Shown here: one piece after another, positions 42,701-56,340 of the stretch
Layout: every line of letters begins with the position of its first letter
Numbering within the stretch: position 1 is the first letter of the stretch
From: Tipula vernalis
Lineage: Eukaryota; Arthropoda; Insecta; Diptera; Tipulidae
Length of the DNA: 64,000 bases
NCBI GenBank assembly: GCA_958295665.1
Contig: OY282558.1
Span: 138,612,577 to 138,676,576, forward strand
Direction of reading: 5' to 3'
The notes under the pieces: model-generated
What the model was told of the DNA's origin: nothing
What the model saw: the letters and a program-made list of their open reading frames with translations, nothing else
Databases searched by the model: none
Program-made: the position numbers and the translations under genes

Positions 42701-45700
42701 ATTAAAATTTAATAACACTATCCCTCGCTTGAAACTCTTTTTTTTTGCTACTTTTAGATTAAGACGTATCATCTGAAATCTTATTATTTATAATTCGCTT
42801 AAAGAGAGCACCAAAAAATTTGAAAGCTAAGGAAAGTGAAATTTTCCGATGATTTTGACCAAAGTTTCTCTTATTTTACAGAGGTCTAATGTAAAATACC
42901 AAGCTTTTATAAACAGAATAGAAATATGGAAAAATTTCAATTTTCATATAAATCAGAATATGGGAAACTACGTTTCCTTCTAAGGCAGATTTTTAATGAA
43001 AACTTCACAAATTCTTAATAAGGATCCCTGAAATGTTTCAAATATCTTGCAATAAAAGTTCGATAAAATAAAACCTAAAATTATCATCATTTTTTCACTA
43101 CCATTCCTAAAAAACCCGCGAAAAATTATAGCCTTCTACTCTATTAGAACCTATAACCATGTAAATTTCTTTGAAAAACTTTTTTAATCAATAACATCAA
43201 ATTAGTAAGTTGTTTGATTTGAAAAAAAATTTCCTATCGGCAATAACAAGCGTAAAATAATTGCTTTTACTAAAAGCTTCGATTTTGAAACATACAAATT
43301 TTTAATTACGTTTTTTTGACACAGAAGGTCCTCAAAAAAATACACTGTCTGACAGTGAGAAACTGAAATTTTAATGGCAAATTGCCAAAGCTTTAAAAAT
43401 AATATGGAGCTTTTCACTTTATCTAATAATGTTAAAATAGTAATTATTATTAAGCTTTAATTTATAAACACTCAATAAGTACAAAAGGATCAATTAAGCT
43501 GTTTTTAACAAAACTTTAATTTTTCTACGGAGAAGTTTAACCAAAAAGTTTAAAAAAGTAAGTACTAGATTCTAAAATATCCGAAATAGAGAGTTTACGA
43601 GCAAACAAGGTACAAGCTAAACTTCGCTAACAATTGGTTTTTACTTTTAAATAAATACTTACTTTGTGAGACAGCTTTAAGTACTAGATTAAAATTCATC
43701 ATTTAAAGCCTATTATTTATAATTCAAGAACTTTCAATAAATTAGAATTCTAATAAAGTAGATTAACTGTCTGAAAATTATCACAATTTTTTTTTAAACA
43801 GAGAACGTTATACTATTAAAAATTCGCTAAAAATCAATCAGAAGCAGAATAATAACACTAAAATAATAATTTTTATGTTTCGAAAGTAAAAGCTTTCATA
43901 CCGACAATAAAAGATGAATAACACTTGCTTGTACACTTTTTTATTTCCAGTATGATATCGATTTTCAAAACATAAAACTTATTAATTAACAGTTTTTGAA
44001 TTTCATAAAAGCTCACTAACAAAAATCTGAGGTATATGGAAAAATATTCTGAGATTGAGAAACTGAATATTTATTTAAACTGTTTTCCTGGTAAACGTAC
44101 AAGATAATTTTGAACTTTTCTCTTTAACCATAATAGTAATTTAATCAAATACTGATCTCGTAGGAACGTTGAATTGATAGCTTTTAATGAAAATAATAAC
44201 ATATTAATTTAAAAATAACCAATTGAGCTTTTTAACAAAGCTTTTATTATTGCATTTAAAAGTTTAGCCACTATACAAACTAAATTTAATAACATTTATA
44301 TCCTTCGCCTAAAACTTTTTGTTATTTTTAATGTTTTGTTGCTCTTAATATAATGAGAAAGATACATTTCAGGTAGTCTATTAATATATATTATGTAAAA
44401 GCTTATTACATATAATTCGCCTGATGCTCTAAAATAGTTGATTTTTTTAGCACCTTAAATTCTGGTAGGAAATTTGAGATCGAGAAACAAAAGCTTTGAA
44501 GATTTTTTTATTTTATAAGTATATTTGATCAATGCAACGTATTTTTTACAGAGCTATAAATAAAAAATCTGAACTTTGTAAACACTTAATCAAAAATTCT
44601 TAATTATGATATTTGAAATTTTTCAAATATCTTGCACCATAAGTTTGAAAAACAAAATGTAACCATATATTTATTTTACAAGCTTTTATGATCCATAAGC
44701 TTATATTTCGGAAATAAAATATAAAATAGTTGCTCTTTATTTCCGGTGAAAAAGGGACAATTCGCAAAACATAAAACTTATTAATTGCAAGTTTTTGAAT
44801 ATGATAAAAGCTTACCAACAAAACACTGATAACATGGCGCCAAAATTTGGGGTATACGGTAAAAACGTCTGCCAGTGAGAAACTAAAATTTATTTAATGG
44901 GCTAGGTTGGTCTATATATTATAAAATTTTGCCAGATATTTTGGAGCTTTTTACTGTATCCATTATTCTTATAATCATAATTTATCTAGTAAAAACAAGT
45001 AATTGAAAGTTTTTAATTTAAAATACGCTCATTAATTCAAAACCAACAATTAAACTTTTTAACAAAGCTTTTATTTTTGTATTGAAAAGATTAAAGCCAC
45101 TATATTATGTATAAATAATGAGATTTCCGAACTAGAATCCAAACTTTACAGTAAACAAATACAAACGATTACTTCTAATTAGTTTAAAACTCTAAAAAAT
45201 TTAATAGCCAATAAAATATTATAGATTAAATTTGGAGGTTTCCTATATAATAGTTTGATAATTATGATTAATTCAAATACCTATTTAGCACAGGCTTTGT
45301 ATTGCGAGATTTTTATTTACAAAATAGCTCAAGAAGTAGGAATTCTAATAAGTTAAACCAATTCAACAATCAAATATCTAAAATAGTTAAAAATAATAAT
45401 ATATTCGAATCATCAAATTTCAAACCATGTAGCAGGAAGTTGTTGTCTGAAAGCTTTACGATCAAGTACACTAGAAAAACAATTTTAAAAAACTATGCCT
45501 CTTTAAAGCTTTAAAATGATTGAAAAATAAAATTACAGGCGTGTTTTTGTTGATTTCATCGAGCTTTCTAAATAAGCAATAAAAACAATATATTCCATTC
45601 AAAAGCATTTACGATCAATAATATTAAATTATTAAATATGATTTTTTGAAAATCTAATTTTTAATATTTGTAATAAAATGTGTAAAAAGAACTAGAAATG

Positions 45701-48700
45701 TCAAGCTTTTGAATTTCATAAAAGCTCACCATAAAAATTCTTAAGATGAGATTTAATGTGCAATAACTTCAGAGAGAAACTGAAGTTTAATTAAAACCTT
45801 TATATTTATTGTATTATAAAATCTTTAAAGATATCCGAAGCTTTCCCTTCATCTAATAATTGTAAATACAGATCTAGTAAAATCATTGAATTGAAATCTA
45901 TTAATTTATTTAAACAAAGCTTTTATTTTTGTACTGTTATGTTTTATGTCCTTATGTTTATTTTTGTACTGTGACTTTATCACTGTGTTATGTGCAGATA
46001 ATAAATACCAAATAGTAGAGTAAGTATTAAATTATAAAGTGTCTGTACTACAGTGTTTTACCAGCAAACAGGGTACCAAACTAAACTTGGGTTAAAACTT
46101 TATTTTTTCTTTTAAATACGAACTTATTTGAAAACTTGAAAGCTACTAAAATAGTTTAACTTACTGAAAGCAACAAGCACAGCAAAAGAGATCACAATTT
46201 TCTATTAAAGATTCCTATGTGGTACCGGAAAAGTTATCCCACTAAACAGCCAATAAAAAAGCTATCAAAAGCTTTTCTAATCAATGACATTTAATAATTA
46301 AATTGCATATTTTAAAATCGAACCTTTCATAAGAGCAATAAAAGGTCAAAAATAGTGGCTTTTACCCTTTTAATCTCCCGTATAAAAACATCGATTATCA
46401 AATTTTTAATTTTTTGAATTTCATAAAAGCTCATCAACAAACTACACTGATAAAGTAGTGCTGAACTACTTTAATTAATTTATAATGCCTGCCTGATTAA
46501 TTTACAAGATAGTTTGAAGCTCTTTACTTTATCTAACTTTTTAATTCAATGATTATCTACTAAAAACGTTGATTAGAAAGCTATTAATTAAAAAAAAATA
46601 CTCAATAAATTAAAAAGAGTTATTAAGCTTTCGAACAAAGCTTATTTTTTCATTCTTGAAAGTTTAAATCCACTATATTATGTGGAGATAATCAATATAA
46701 AATCATGTTTTAGTTATTAAAATGTAAAGTTTCTGGGCTAGAAAGCTTTTCGAGCAAACAAGATATAAACTCAAGTTCTACAACATAGCTAACAAATCAT
46801 TGCTTGAAATTTGTGTGTCAATTTTAATACTAGTAATTAAGATTTGTATTAGGTTTCAGATTAAAATGTAACATCTAAAAGCTTATTATTTATATGCCGC
46901 TTAGAGCTCTTATAATTTGAAATTATAATGCTTTAATAAGGAAAAAATTTCAATTTTCATACACATTTATCAGAAAATGAAGAACTTCTTTTCTTTTCTA
47001 AGGCTTTCTTTAATTTTTCAAATATATGGCACCATAAGTTCGATACAATCAAACTTATAATTATATCCATTTTGTTAAAAAGATTCTTATGGGAAAAAAC
47101 GAAAAATTGTACACTTGCGCTAAAAAATTATGATATAACATTAAGGTTTTATAATCTAGAGGGTTCTATTAGAACCTGTAACCATACATATTTCTATCAG
47201 AAGCTAGTAAATTTATATGTTTTAAATGTCAAAATTTGATATCGGAAATCAAAATGTATAGTAGTCGCTTTAAGAATTTTTGTTTCAAGTTTTAAAGCTC
47301 TGATTTTCAAAACATAAATTGTTCTATTTTGTCTTTGGAATTTTATAAAAGCTCACCAACAAAATACTGATAAGGTGATGCAGAATGTTAGAAATAAGAA
47401 AATTTGTCTTACAATGAGAAACTGAAATTTAATCAAAAATCTAGATTGACCTATATAATATGAAATTTTACACGGTAATCTGGAGCTTTACACCTTATCT
47501 AATAATGTTATAATCGTAATTTTATTAAATACTCATCAAATGTTAAATTGAAAGCTTTTTAATTTAACAAATAAACATTAATTTCAAAATCGTTATTTAA
47601 ACGGTTTTAACAATGTTTACGGAAAAGTTTAAAGCCACTGCATTTTTCTGCAAATAATCTAAGCCCAACGTTGGAGTTAGTATTCTAAAGTGACTGGAGT
47701 ACAGAGTTTTACGAGCAAACAAGCTACAAACTAAACTTCTCCTAAAACTTTTGTTTTACTTCTAAATTCCTACTTAGTGAAATAGACAGAAAGCACTAGA
47801 ATAAATCACGTAGTTTAAAAGCCTTTTATTTATAATTCATTTAAAGCTCTAAACAACTAAAAAGCTACTGAAAGACATTAACTTGCTGAAAACTCACTCA
47901 GAGTAAAAAACATCGACTTTCAAAACATGAAATTTATTAATTCCAAGTTTTTGAATTTCATAAAAGCTTACCAACAAAATACTGGTAAAGTTGGTGCAGA
48001 ATGTTAGATATACAAAACAATTGAGGGAAATACAAAAAACTGAAATTTTTAAAAAGCTTTCTTGATACTCGTATATTTTCAAGATAAGTTTAAGCTATTC
48101 ACAATAAAAATTTTTCATCGTAATTTAATAAAATGTTTATCTAGAAAAATTGTTGAGCTAAAAGCTTTAAATTAAAAAGAACACTCGTTAAACTCAAAGA
48201 GGTAAATTAGGCGTTTTTTAATAGCCTTAGGTATAAAAATCTAAAGTTTATGGACTAGAAGTTATTTCGAGCAAACTAGGTACAAATTAAATTTAACAAC
48301 ATTCCTAACTATCCTTCGCTCGAAACTTTATTTCTTGACTTCTAATGCTTAATCAGTGAGACATGTTTAAAGTTTCAAATTAAAACGTATCATCTGAACG
48401 ATTATTATTTATAATTCGCTTAGAGCATAAACGAAAAAATTTGAAAGCCAAAGAAACTGAATGAACTGAATTTTGACCACATTTACCCCTATTTTACGTA
48501 GGCTTAATGTAAAAGCTAAGCTTTTATAAAAATCTTAAAATGAAGAAAAATCCCAATTTTCTTCTTAATTAGAATGGGGAAAACTACTGTTTCCCCTAAG
48601 GCAGAATTTTAAAAATATTTCATATATTCTTAATTAGGATCTCTGAAATTTTTTAAATATATTGCAATAAAAGTTACATAAAACCAAACCTATAATTATA

Positions 48701-51650
48701 ACCATTTTTTACTACAGATTCCTATAAAAAAAGTAGCGAAAAGTTACACTGCTAAATAGCGCGCCAAAAACATGTGACGTAACGCTAGGGTTCTATGATC
48801 TATAAGGCTCATAACCATGTAAATTTCTTTGGAAAGCTTTTATGATCAATAACATGAACTTTCATATCACAAAAAAAAATTGTATAATAAAAAACCTTCG
48901 ATTTTCATACATAGAAATTTTCAGTTCCATTTTTTTTTTCATAAAAGCTCACCACCAAAATACTGATAAAGTGAAGCAGAATGTTAGAAATTAAAAAAAA
49001 CTGTCGGACAGTGAAAAACTGAAATTTTAATGGTAATTGACAAAATATTACAAGATAGTCTGGAGCTTTTCACTTTATCTAATAATGTTATAACCGTTAT
49101 TTAATTAAACACTTTTCTAGTTGAAATACTGAACTTAAAGCTTTTAATTTAAAAAAAACACCCATTAACTTCAAAAAGATGATATTTTTAACAAAACTTT
49201 AATTTTTCTACTGAAAAGTTTAAAAAAAGAAAGCCTAGATTAGATAGTTTTATGAGCAAACAAGGGATAATCTAAGCTTAACTCAAAAGTGGGTTTTTAC
49301 TTTTAAATATAATAATCACTTAGTAAGACAGCTTTTAAGTGCTAGGTTAAAATTCATCTTCATCATCATTCAGGCAATTTTAGTGATGCCGGTATAATCA
49401 CTAAAAATTATCACAATTCCTATTAAACAGACAAATGTATAGCATTAAAAATTCGCTAAAAAGCTACCAAAAGCTTTTATGATTTATAACACTAAAATAT
49501 TAATTTTTATATTTTGAAAGTAGAAGCTTTTATACCGGCAATAAAATATGTAAAATAGTTGCTTGTACACATTTATTTCCGGTATAAGGTCGATTTTCAA
49601 AACATAAAACTTATTAATTAAAAATTTATAAATTTAATTAAAGCTCACAAACAAAATACAAAAATTTGAGGTATATAGTAAAATAGGCTGACAGTGAGAA
49701 ACTGGATATCTATTTAAAATGTTTTCCTGGTACATGCCCAAGTAAGAACGTTGAATTAAAAGCTTTTAATGAAAGAAATAACTCATCAAGTTCAAAAATA
49801 GCCAATTGAACTTTTTAACAAAGCTTTTTGCTTTGAAAAGTTTAGCCACTCTTTATTTGGAGCCGATACTGAATATCAAACAGTATAGTACGTATTAAAA
49901 TCCCTTGTTTCCAGACTAAAAAGCTTTTCGTGCAAACATGGTACAAATTAAATTTAACAACATTTATATCCTTCGCTTAAAACTTTTTGTTACTTTTAAT
50001 GTTTTGTTACTCTTAATACAATTAGTGAGATACGTTTTAGGTAGTTGATTAATATATATTATGTAGAAGGTTCTTACTTATAATTCGCCTGATGCTCTAA
50101 AAAGTTGATTTTTTAGCACACTAAATTCTGGTAGCAAATTTGAAATCGAGAAACAAAAGCTTTGAAATTCTTTTTGATTTTAGAAGACATAATCAATGCA
50201 ACGTATTTTCTACAGAGCTCTAAATGAAAAAACTGAACTTTGTAAGAAAACTAGGCAAAAGCTAATCAAAAATTCTTAGTTATGATACTTGAAATTTTTC
50301 AGATATCTTGCACCATAAGTTTGAAACACAAAACTAGCAATCGTTGTACCAAATTATACCACAAAAATTCTCGTAGCAATAAGGCTCGATGGTTTAGAAT
50401 GCTCTATTAAAATCTGTAAACATATCTTTATTTGAAAAGCTTTTATGATCCATAAGCTAACATTTTGGTAATAAAAAGTAAAATAGTTGCTTCAACACTT
50501 TTTATTTCCTATGAAAAAGCAACAATTTTCAAACCATAAAACTTATTAAATGCAAGTTTTTGAATTTCATAAAATCTCACCAACAAAACACTGATAACAT
50601 GGAAATTTATTTAAAAAGATAGGTTTGTCCATACATTATAAAATTTTTGCAAGATATTTTAGAGCTTTTTACTGTATCTTATATTCTTTTAATCGTAATT
50701 TAATCAAATCTAGTAAAAAAATATAATTGCAAGTTTTTAATTTAAAAACGCTCATTAAGTTCAAAAATATCAATTAAACATTTTAACAAAGCTTTTATTT
50801 TTGTACTGAAAACTTTAAAGTGACCATAATATGTACATATAATGAGATTTCTGAACTTGAAACCAAACTTTACATATAAACAAATACAAACGTATTACTT
50901 CTAATTAGTTTAAAGCTCTAAAACATTTAATGGCCAATGAAATATAATAGATTAAATTTCTGAATGCTGATTCAGGTGATGTACATGCGTAACTTAAACT
51001 TATCCCATTTGTGTGTTAACAAAGATTCGTTGGAGAAACAATGAAAATGTATTCCACTAAAAAAGTTCGCTAAAATGCTAATAAATAAATTTTTTGTTTT
51101 TAAAATTGAAGCTTTAAAAAAATTAAAGATGTAAAATAGTGTTTTTTACAGGTGTTTGAATTTTATAAAAGCTCATCAACAAAACATTGTTCAAATAGAG
51201 CAGAATTTCAGAAAACCACTAATTTGGGGTGTAATTGAAAAGGTGAATACTTTGTAAAATTTTTCAAAATAATTTGAAGGTTTTAACTTTATGTAATAAT
51301 TTGTTTAAAGCAATTTAACCAAATCCAAAAAGCATTGCATTAAAAGCTTAAAATTAAAAAAACATTCAATTAGTAATAAATGGCTAATAAAGCTTCATAA
51401 AAAAGCTTTTAATATTATGTGCAGTTAATGATATCAAATCATGGAGTACGACAGCTTTATGACCAAACGAAATACAAACCGAAAAGCTTTTCTCTTGAAA
51501 TGTCTTGCCGCAATATTATTGAAAGCTAAAGGAATAGCTTACAATTTTGAAAGCTAAATTTAAAGATTTGATGGAAAATTCGAAATTATGAAACAAAAGC
51601 TCTCCTAATTGTATTTATAAACCATTCAAAACGACACAAGAAAATCGATT
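39765..51650. repeat. diverged AAAGCTTTT-rich tandem array, ~5.6-kb repeat
   Basis: Two diverged copies of a ~5.6-kb unit lie head to tail, 39765-45230 and 45231 to about 50990, with the start of a third to about 51650. Matching anchors: TTCCTATATAATAGTTTGAT (39774 and 45240), GATTCCTATGTGGTAC (40668, 46209), CATCTAAAAGCTTATTATTT (41059, 46871), ACAAAAAACTGAAATTTTTA (42417, 48033). Offsets range from about 5.46 to 5.8 kb because of indels. Inside each copy a shorter unit of about 600-950 bp recurs, marked by CATAAAAGCTCACCAACAAA-like sequence at 40254, 41664, 44004, 45717, 46422, 47344, 48940, 49637 and 51166. HindIII-like AAGCTT words are unusually frequent. No coding signal. Confidence 0.85.
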
Positions 51651-53496
51651 TAAAACAATTTTCCGACACATCCTTTTCCTCCATCACCATTTTTCCACCT
51701 TATCAATTTATTTCTGAAATTTTACTTCACATCATCCATCATAAACTACATACATACGTAAGGGTGTACAATCGGAAAATTAAAAAAAAAAAAAATTGTT
51801 TTCATTTTACATTCGTCGATCCTTTTTATTTATTTATTTTTTTTTAAATTTTAACGCATGCGTTCGTCCTTTTTACTGTGTTTCGAAATTTTATTTGATT
51901 ATGTCGTTAAACAAAATGTTCTACCGTATCGTTCTGTTCTGGGCGCACGTTATTATATGCAAAGTAGATGAGAATCGCGCGAATCATAATTTCCAGTTTT
52001 TCATAAAAAGGGTGCAAAAGGTATTATTTAAATTAGGGTGGTTTTCTATTGGTTGCGTATGGTGTAACGAATTTTAAAATGAAAAATTTAAATTTTTTAA
52101 TTTTTTTTCTTTCAATGTATGTATGTATATTTGGATTCAACATAAGGGCGTGGCACAGTAGTACATCACATATATACGTATATAAATATACAAACACATA
52201 CATCATTATAAAAAAAGGACATAAAGATTTAAATTTTATTTGAAAAATTGAATTTTTTTGAATTTTCTATTTTCAATTCCGCGCAGGACTCGAACCAACA
52301 AAAAAAAATCTTTATAGTCAATTTTTATGTATGTACGTTGAATACAATAACAATAAAATACGGCTACAAAAAAAAAAGGATACACATTTATTTTTTAAGA
52401 AGGAACCCCTCCTGAACCTAAAAAAAAAATACCCATAATAACAATAGGAAAATCTATATAAATGATAATAGGGTGGTTAAGCTTGTGACACATTTATAAC
52501 GGGCATACACACACAAAATTTCCATTCCGACTCACCTCCTCCTTTTTTTCCATAATTTTATTTTACTTGGTACGCTATATAGATATGGTATTTTGACAAG
52601 CATACAGAAAACCCGAAAATGAAAAATGGACGACACATAAGAAATTTTTTTATTTTTTTTTTTTTTGGTTGATAGTAGCGATATAATAAAATAAAATAAA
52701 AAATCCATGAACAAGGATCTGACGACCATACAAAAAAAAAAAATAAAAATAAATAAAAATCAAGTTGAATGATGGTGTTTAGTATACGACACAGTGTATA
52801 TATATATGTAGGAATTGAGCAAAATTTTATAACAAAAGATTTATGTGAAAATATGGAAAATTCACTGGAAAATACCAAATTGGCTATTTTTCATTTTTGT
52901 TGTGCGGGTGAAATATGTTAATCAGAATTTTACAGATAACACACAGATACTGTTTCGCGATCATTACAAAACAAAAAAAACCGTTAAACCAAAATCATTC
53001 TCGTTCTTGTATAAAATTCCACGAATCTTTGAAAGAATTTTTGTGTTATGGAATGCAAACCACACAGATAAGATAAAAAAAAAAAAAAATAAATCTTGTC
53101 TATGAACGCAGAAAGATCTTCAGCGACAGATTATAAATTATTTTTATTTTGCATTTTACTGATTTGTTGTATTACAGATTCTTTCTTAATATGCCGGCAT
53201 TTTCTTGGTTTTTTTTTTTTTTTTTGTCACAAGAACCTCGCGAAGAAAAACGCAAAGAACAGATAAGAATACATAAAAATTCTCTTATCTATATAAATAC
53301 GCGTGATTTGAATTTTGAATGAAGGCACTCAAAATACAAAAAAGACGCATACATATAGTACATTGTGTATCAACCGGTTATTTTAGACGGGAAAATTAAT
53401 CGAGAATATATTGATGTAAATTTTCCCATTTCTCTGTACCTCCCCGATTATATTTTTATTATGTGTCCATCCATCTCTCTACATACTATACATACT

Positions 53497-53543
53497 AGAC
53501 ATGTATTAAGTCTATACAATAAGTATAGACTTAATACATGTCT
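53497..53543. repeat. perfect 21-bp inverted repeat with 5-nt loop
   Basis: AGACATGTATTAAGTCTATAC at 53497-53517, loop AATAA, then its exact reverse complement at 53523-53543. No run of T follows that would suggest a terminator. A palindromic copying event or a small hairpin RNA are possible. Confidence 0.95.
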
Positions 53544-53653
53544 CGACAATATAAACATACTTTGGCTATCTGAATGACATGAAATGACCTCATCTGAGTT
53601 ATAAGATTTTATTAAGAAATTTCTTTTCTTCTCTCTATTATTCATATATATGT

Positions 53654-53702
53654 TGACGATGATGATAATGATGATGATGATGATGATTATGATGATGGCG
53701 AT
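53654..53702 (+). repeat. GAT/ATG trinucleotide microsatellite
   Basis: GACGATGATGATAATGATGA followed by further GAT units with ATT interruptions. Confidence 0.9.
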
Positions 53703-54026
53703 TGTGATAAGAATGATTGGAAAAATGGTTTTAAGTTTCTTATTGCTCCGGACTTTATAAAATTTTATCAATCTTATTATTTATATATGGATCGATGTGT
53801 ATATATTGAAATTCGAATAAAATCAACATTAGAATAATTGATAGAAATAAATTTGGGTCAATCGTTTATTTACTTTTTCACAAGAATTTTAGATTTTCTT
53901 TTATTTTTTACCATAAGTGGCTCCCCAATAATGTAAATATACACGAGTATCTAGATAAATACATATTATGAGAATCGTGGCTAGTTGGAAAAACTGAAGA
54001 TTTCCGTGAAATTGATATAAACTCAC

Positions 54027-54085
54027 ACCTAAAATCAAGCTTAAAGCTGTTCCTTTAGTATTAGCGGGGGAATATTCAACCAACA
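54027..54085 (-). CDS. weak candidate exon, unknown protein
   Basis: On the minus strand a T-rich stretch ending TTTTTAAAG (acceptor AG at 54087-54086) precedes 59 bp that reads LVEYSPANTKGTALSLILG without a stop. It ends at GGT followed by GTGAGT (54026-54021), a good 5' splice site. The peptide has the feel of a membrane-transporter loop and helix start, but I cannot assign a family. No adjoining exon was found within several kb, so this may be chance. Confidence 0.18.
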
Positions 54086-54689
54086 CTTTAAAAATTATGA
54101 AAAGTGTATAAATTTAGCTAGAAGTGTCGAAAAGTGTAAAACTTTTGAAAGTGTCACACTTTTTACACTTTTTTCTATACTTACGTTTTATCGATATTGA
54201 CATGAATTTTGAACAAAAAACAACACCATTTCTTTTCAATTCGGGTGTAGTTCAACTACTCATTTACCTTCACTCTTCCGTATCATTATAATTTATCGTG
54301 CTACATGATTTTAAAATAAGGTAACGAATCTCGCAAAACAGTTATGAAACGGGCTATCGGCGGTCGACCATTATAATCGACGTACAAGTAAATGCTAATT
54401 TAGACTGCCTTCAGTGTTTTTACACTATGTGTTGGATATTAGCATTAATTACTCGTGACAGGCCAAAAATCTCAATTTTGATTTAACATTTTAATTAGAC
54501 TTCGTGCTAAAATATCGGTAAACCATTATTACCTAGTAAAATTTATATAGAATTTGAACTCAAAGCTAAAATTATGTAGCATGGTGTTAAATACCCAATC
54601 AGGAGTAACAAAAAATTGTCAAATCTGTTGAAACCAATAAGCTGAATATTTTTCGGGTTTGTTTAGGTTTTATCTAAATTCAAGCTAGG

Positions 54690-55058
54690 CAAACAACTTT
54701 AGTTACAGATTATACAGAAATTTTAGATCAACTGGGAAAGGCATCATACTTTACCAATTGCTACTTGATGATGAAGCAAAACCAAAATAGACTTCAATAC
54801 AACTGCTGGGCATTTCCATTTTAACCGCATACCTTTCGGCTTGAAAGAGCTCCAGCAACCTTCCAAAATCTTATGAACACCGTTCTTTCCAGTCTCAATG
54901 GTCTCAAATGCTTAGTATATCTGGACGACATGGTCGTATACGGTATAAACATATATCAACCTAATCAAAGACTTAAAGAAGTTCTTAAGTGTCTACGAAT
55001 ATTCAACTTAAAATTGAATGCCAAAAAGTACAAATTTCTCCGTCAAGAGTTGTCTTAA
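54690..55058 (+). pseudogene. gypsy RT relic with intact YLDD
   Basis: EILDQLGKASYFT, then after shifts a block ending ATFQNLMNTVLSSLNG, and CLVYLDDMVVYG with both catalytic Asp retained at about 54918-54935. The tail LKLNAKKYKFLRQELS is the usual sequence after the palm, but a stop follows at 55056. The thumb is deleted, since RNase H begins 30 bp later. Confidence 0.85.
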
Positions 55059-55079
55059 ATCAATAATTTCCAAACTCAT

Positions 55080-55370
55080 CATTAACGACTGATGCAAGCA
55101 ATATCTGCTATCGGGGCAGTATTATCTCAAAATTTTGAAGCAGGAGAACTTCCCGTTACTTTTACCAGTCGCATTTTAACGAAAGCAGAACAAAATTATT
55201 CAGTAATTGACAAGGAACTTTTGGCAGTTGTTTGGTCTATCAAACATTTTCGAGTGTATGTTTTTGGAAAAAAATTTAAACTTATCAGTGATCATAAACC
55301 ATTGGTATGGTTATTTGGTATGTCAAATCTGTCTCCCGGTTTGATGCAATGGCGCTTGGAAGGCATTTAA
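55080..55370 (+). pseudogene. gypsy RNase H relic
   Basis: ATG-less start near TTDAS (first Asp, in a shifted frame), then ISAIGAVLSQNFEAGELPVT, TFTSRILTKAEQNYSVIDKE (Glu) and FKLISDHKPLVWLFG (second Asp). About 90 codons are open. The C-terminal ADALSR region is lost. A Ser/Asn-rich run follows at about 55400-55560. Confidence 0.87.
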
Positions 55371-55559
55371 TCGAATTTCAATTAATAGTTCAAAACTTTT
55401 AACAAATTCCATAAATAATCCAGAGCCTTTAAATAGTGAATCATCGTCTTCAAATACTTTAATTAATTATATTTCAAGTAATTCTAATTCAAATTCATCA
55501 TCTTTTATAAATATTAAAGCAATAACACGTGCACAAAGTAAACTAAATGATTCACGTTC

Positions 55560-56340
55560 TCAAAGCAAAATGGCAAATTTACTAGAAGCAGAAATTATGG
55601 GAATATATGTCAAAAAAACAAGGTCCAGTCATACCACAAAAAAACCTAAGACGATAACCTCCTCTTCAAATACGCCCTACGAAAAAGTTTTTCTTGATAT
55701 CGTGGGCCTTTACTGTCAAGCTACCAGTAAGCCGAAACAATTGCAGATGCTTTTCTAACCAATTTCCTATGCATCTTTGGGTGCCCAAAATCAATACTAA
55801 CTAATGAAGGTGCTAACTTTATGGGTTCAGTTTTCCAAAATCTTTGTAAACTCTTAAAAATTTCAAAAATCAACACAGCCGCTTTCCATTCTGAAAGTAA
55901 TGGGACGTTGGAACGCTCATGGAATATTTGCGACATTTTATTGATAAAAACGGAACGGATTGGGACTCGTGGATTAGATATTCAATGTTTGTTTACAATA
56001 ACATGCCCCATTCATCCACCAATTTCATGCCTTATGAAATTGTATTTGGAATGATACTTTCATTTCATAATGATCCTAACGTCGTATACAACTATGACGA
56101 CTACCTTGTAGATTTTAAATATAAAATGCAAATATCATATGCAACTGCTCGACATAATGCAATACAGTCAGTCTAAAACGAATTTAAAAACATATTATGA
56201 TCGTGATTCAACTAATTCTACTTTCCGTGTTGGTGACCTATTCGAATCAATTCTGTGTAAACTCTAACTGGAGTCTGAGTTAATCCTAAAGTGGCTATAA
56301 CAAGAGTGCGAGTCATTATATTGCCTAAAAATTAATTGTA
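55560..56340 (+). pseudogene. gypsy integrase relic
   Basis: NTPYEKVFLDIVGLY carries the first catalytic Asp. A deletion follows and joins near TIADAF to CIFGCPKSILTNEGANFMGS, where the second Asp (ILTDxG) is Asn. After a shift AFHSESNGTLERSW provides the Glu. YLRHFIDKNGTDWDSWIRYS and YNNMPHSSTNFMPYEIVFG complete the core. STFRVGDL near 56215-56240 opens the C-terminal domain. No intact frame covers the domain. Confidence 0.85.

Larger units (their letters stand above)
51651..54689. other. AT-rich, mostly non-repetitive DNA
   Basis: Homopolymer runs, ACATACATACG-type words and several frames of 60-107 codons without motifs. This stretch differs from the arrays in having more varied, CpG-containing sequence (for example 51850-52070). 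Within it are a perfect hairpin, a GAT repeat and one weak candidate exon, listed separately. Confidence 0.5.
54690..56340 (+). mobile_element. mdg1/412-like gypsy pol relic
   Basis: RT, RNase H and integrase pieces in sense order without LTRs recognised. The fragment starts in the RT fingers and ends in the integrase C-terminal domain. VWLFGMSNLSPGLMQWRLEG in RNase H resembles the mdg1/412-type VWLFG....S.R..RWRL. Large deletions remove the RNase H tail, the integrase zinc head and the first part of its core. It is a different lineage from the gypsy relics at 1 kb and 14.5 kb. Confidence 0.85.

Noticed and set aside
54110..54175. Clustered AAAAGTGT / ACACTTTT words as a regulatory hairpin
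   Set aside because: Imperfect, low-complexity, and no associated gene or motif. Treated as simple-sequence drift.
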